Made by a program: the position numbers and the translations under genes | Assembly: GCA_963717705.1 (NCBI GenBank) | Contig: CAVQWT010000006.1 | Coordinates: 248,001-312,000 of the forward strand | Length of the DNA stretch: 64,000 nucleotides | Reading direction: 5' to 3' | DNA from: CAVQWT01 sp963717705 | GTDB lineage: Bacteria > Pseudomonadota > Gammaproteobacteria > Burkholderiales > Casimicrobiaceae | In this document: one piece after another, positions 61,859-64,000 of the stretch | Layout of the letters: every line of letters starts with the position of its first letter | Numbering within the stretch: position 1 is the first letter of the stretch | Notes under the pieces: generated by a model | Databases searched by the model: none | Told to the model about the DNA's origin: nothing | Seen by the model: only the letters and a program-made list of their open reading frames with translations

Positions 61859-63271
61859 TCACTGCGCCGCCACCGGCTCCATCGCCGGCAGATCGAACCC
61901 GCCGCCGAGCGCGAGATACAGGTTGACGCGCTGCGCCAGCCGCTCGGTCTGCACGCGCAGCAGCGAGATGCGGGCCGAGTACAGCGCGAGCTGGTTCTGC
62001 TCGACCGCACGCAGGTCGACGCTGCCGACGCGATACTGGATCTGCACCAATTCGAGGGCGCGCGCATTGTCGTTGATGTTCGCGCTGAGGATGGCCTCGC
62101 GATCACGCAATGCGTTCTCGGCGGCCAGCGCGTTCTCGACTTCGCCGAAAGAACGTTGCGCAATGCGAGCGTAGTACGCCACGGCCTCTTTTTGCTCGGC
62201 AGTGCGGATGTCGACCTGCGCCCGCAGCGCGCCGCCCTGGTAAATGGGAGCGAGCAGGTTGGCGCCGAAGCTGAAGGCCGGATTGCTCCGATCCTGCAAA
62301 AGGAAGACATCGCTCGTCAGGTAGCTTCCGCCGGCAGTAAGGCTGATGCGCGGCAACAGCGCGGCCTTCGCTTCACCGATCCGGTCGAATGCAGCGGCGA
62401 CCCGGCGCTCGGCGGCAATCACGTCCGGTCGGCGCTCGAGCAGTTCCGACGGCACGCCGATGGGAACCGCTGCGGGCATCGATGCAAGTTGCTGCGCAAC
62501 CGCGATCTCCGCCGAGGGGTAGCGTCCGAGCAGCAGTTCGAGCGCACGCAATGCCTGCCCGCGCGCCAGGTCGACCTGACGCAATGTGTCGCGATATGTG
62601 CCGACGTTCGCGCGAGCTTCCGCCACCGCCTGCTCGTTGCCGTTGCCGATGCGCAAACGCTCCTCCGCAAGCTTCAAGAGCGACTCGGATGAGCGTAGCG
62701 CCTCGACAACGATCCCCCGCTGCATTCCTGCTTCGATGGCCACGAACCAACTCTTGGCCACCATTGCCGCGAGTGACTGGCGGGCATACGCGTAGTCAGC
62801 CTGCACGGCCGCGGATTGCGCCTCGGCCGCGGCCTCGCCGTAACGCATGCGGCCCCAGACGTCGAGTTCGAGGGAGGCGTTCAGGAATACCGCATTGAGG
62901 CCGCCACCACCGCCGGACTTGCCGCTCTGGGTGGCCGCCAATCCCACCGCCGGCCACAGCGAGCCGCTCGCCACCGCGACATACCCCGATGCCTGCTCGA
63001 CGCGCGCCGCAGCCGCCTTCAGGTCGGCGTTGTACAGCAGCGCTTCGGACACCAGCGCGGACAACGCGGGATCGTTGAACGTCGCGAGCCAGCGGTCGGC
63101 CACCGGTGCAGCGGCACCGCCCGCGGCTTTCCACGCCGTGGGTACCGTCGTGTGCGGCAGCGCGTCCCGCTGCAGTTCGCTGCGCGTCGGCGGAGGGTTG
63201 AGCGCGCAGCCCGCCGCGACGGCCACCAGCGCCGCCGCGAGGACTCTGAGGGCAATGGAAGCGGCGCGCAT
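61859..63271 (-). CDS. NodT-family outer-membrane efflux lipoprotein
   Basis: A 470-residue TolC-like lipoprotein (lipobox AAGC, Cys about 22) of the NodT/OprM family. Two repeated OEP domains show LVSEALLYNADLKAAAARVE, RRPDVIAAERRVAAA and FGANLLAPIYQGGALRAQVD. It forms the outer-membrane channel of a tripartite pump. The ATG overlaps the stop of the adaptor by one base (TGATG), so it is coupled to it. Confidence 0.93.
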   Translation of the reverse strand: MRAASIALRVLAAALVAVAAGCALNPPPTRSELQRDALPHTTVPTAWKAAGGAAAPVADRWLATFNDPALSALVSEALLYNADLKAAAARVEQASGYVAVASGSLWPAVGLAATQSGKSGGGGGLNAVFLNASLELDVWGRMRYGEAAAEAQSAAVQADYAYARQSLAAMVAKSWFVAIEAGMQRGIVVEALRSSESLLKLAEERLRIGNGNEQAVAEARANVGTYRDTLRQVDLARGQALRALELLLGRYPSAEIAVAQQLASMPAAVPIGVPSELLERRPDVIAAERRVAAAFDRIGEAKAALLPRISLTAGGSYLTSDVFLLQDRSNPAFSFGANLLAPIYQGGALRAQVDIRTAEQKEAVAYYARIAQRSFGEVENALAAENALRDREAILSANINDNARALELVQIQYRVGSVDLRAVEQNQLALYSARISLLRVQTERLAQRVNLYLALGGGFDLPAMEPVAAQ

Positions 63272-64000
63272 CAGTGCAGCTTGAGCACGAGGAAATCCAT
63301 GATCGAGTTGATGCGCAGGATCACCATCCGCAGGATGTGGATCGCCTCCGCATGCTCGGTGTAGACCGCGCCCGCGCCCACCGCTCCGGCGGGGAGGAAC
63401 AGCTCGCGGTCCCGCTCGGCGACGAGAAGCTTGACCGGGAACCGGCCCGGAACCTGCGGGTAGGCGCCGGTCTGCGGCAGCGTGCCCGACTGCGGCACCT
63501 GCCCCTGGCCTTGCGCCCAGACGATCGAGTCCACCGAGGCCTTGATGACGCGCCCCGGGTAGTTGTGCAGCGTGAACTCGGCCGGGTTGCCCGGTTCCAC
63601 GAACAGCAGTTCGTTCTGCGCGTAGAGCGCGACGATTTGATACTCCTCCTCGACGAAGCTCATCGCCGGCGCCAGCGGCATCGCGACCGTGTACGAACCC
63701 GGCCGCAGCTGGACGTTGATCGCGTAGCCGCTGGTCGGGGCGAAGACCGCCGTCTGGTCGAGGTTCCACTGCGCGTTGGCGAGGTCCGCACGGCTCAAGT
63801 CGACCTGCGCCTTCGCGGTCGCGAGCTGCGCGCGGGCAGCAGCGACTGACGCCTGCTCGCCGTTCACCTGCCCCGACAGCTTCTGCGTGACCTGCGCCTC
63901 GTTCGCGACCGCGGTCGCGATCTGGCCTTGCAGCTCGGTCACGTTGGCCTCGGCCTGTTCCAGCGAGAACTTGTCGCCGGCGCCGGTCGCCACCAGTTCA
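63271..64000 (-). CDS. HlyD/EmrA-type membrane-fusion protein, C-terminal part
   Basis: The last about 242 residues of an efflux or secretion adaptor; the start lies beyond the right edge. A coiled-coil hairpin region (EQASVAAARAQLATAKAQVD) is followed by the lipoyl-like TAVFAPTSGYAINVQLRPGS and a beta-barrel (FTLHNYPGRVIKASVDSIVW). The wording resembles the YibH/EmrA-like group often paired with NodT channels and DUF-type inner-membrane pumps. It stops one base into the next gene. Confidence 0.88.
   Translation of the reverse strand, partial: ELVATGAGDKFSLEQAEANVTELQGQIATAVANEAQVTQKLSGQVNGEQASVAAARAQLATAKAQVDLSRADLANAQWNLDQTAVFAPTSGYAINVQLRPGSYTVAMPLAPAMSFVEEEYQIVALYAQNELLFVEPGNPAEFTLHNYPGRVIKASVDSIVWAQGQGQVPQSGTLPQTGAYPQVPGRFPVKLLVAERDRELFLPAGAVGAGAVYTEHAEAIHILRMVILRINSIMDFLVLKLH

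Overview
The window reads as a chromosomal segment of a high-GC betaproteobacterium, most likely a Burkholderiales-type organism. The basis is class I PHB genes (phaC, phaB, phaP, phaR), a DUF3141-pta-ackA-fabI operon, a COG4255 protein directly upstream of recJ, and the general gene complement. No rRNA, tRNA or CRISPR array was seen. Both ends are cut inside genes: an ABC ATPase at the left and a HlyD-type membrane-fusion protein at the right.

Layout. 1-6.5 kb (minus): a peptide/YejABEF-like ABC importer operon with two tandem substrate-binding proteins. 6.5-19.5 kb: housekeeping genes, namely a DUF2062 protein, a 3-methyladenine glycosylase, LolD and LolC/E, COG4255-RecJ, a FabG-like reductase, a DinG-type helicase, BamD, RluD and a YfiH laccase-domain protein. 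19.6-23.4 kb: a ZIP metal transporter, then phaC and phaB. 23.4-34 kb: an accessory, decayed region. It holds IS91-type transposase pieces, an IstB piece, a terminase-like piece, a truncated HlyD adaptor, and a light-repair gene set (DUF2256, cryptochrome/photolyase-related protein, FAD-binding photolyase) in which two of three genes have internal deletions. Intact cargo includes a YfcC transporter, a DUF900 hydrolase, an SH3 protein and two BamE-like lipoproteins. 33.8-35.7 kb: two tandem putative anti-Shine-Dalgarno sRNAs, then divergent phaP and phaR.

37.1-45.8 kb holds the most unusual locus. Five genes overlap stop-to-start: a UbiA-type prenyltransferase, a PEP-synthase/RPH-like phosphotransferase, a DUF3419/BtaA-like aminocarboxypropyl transferase, a fused polyprenol-kinase/CTP-transferase-like plus GNAT protein, and an acyl/aryl-AMP ligase. 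They sit behind a near-perfect FNR/Anr box placed about 41 bp before the predicted start of transcription. This looks like an oxygen-controlled lipid or head-group pathway that I cannot match to a described system.

45.9-64 kb: rimO; the minus-strand operon DUF3141-pta-ackA-fabI (acetyl-CoA overflow and PHB-like chemistry); a secreted alpha/beta hydrolase; a possible permuted NlpC/P60 protein; a CaCA antiporter; a GNAT; a patatin lipoprotein; a SulP transporter; ppk2; and a NodT-HlyD efflux pair.

Caution: several conserved genes (rimO, ppk2, a GNAT, a patatin, the start of the DUF3419 gene) carry single-base frameshifts next to otherwise intact coding sequence. Some broken genes may therefore be sequence errors. 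The photolyase deletions and IS remnants are too large for that explanation.
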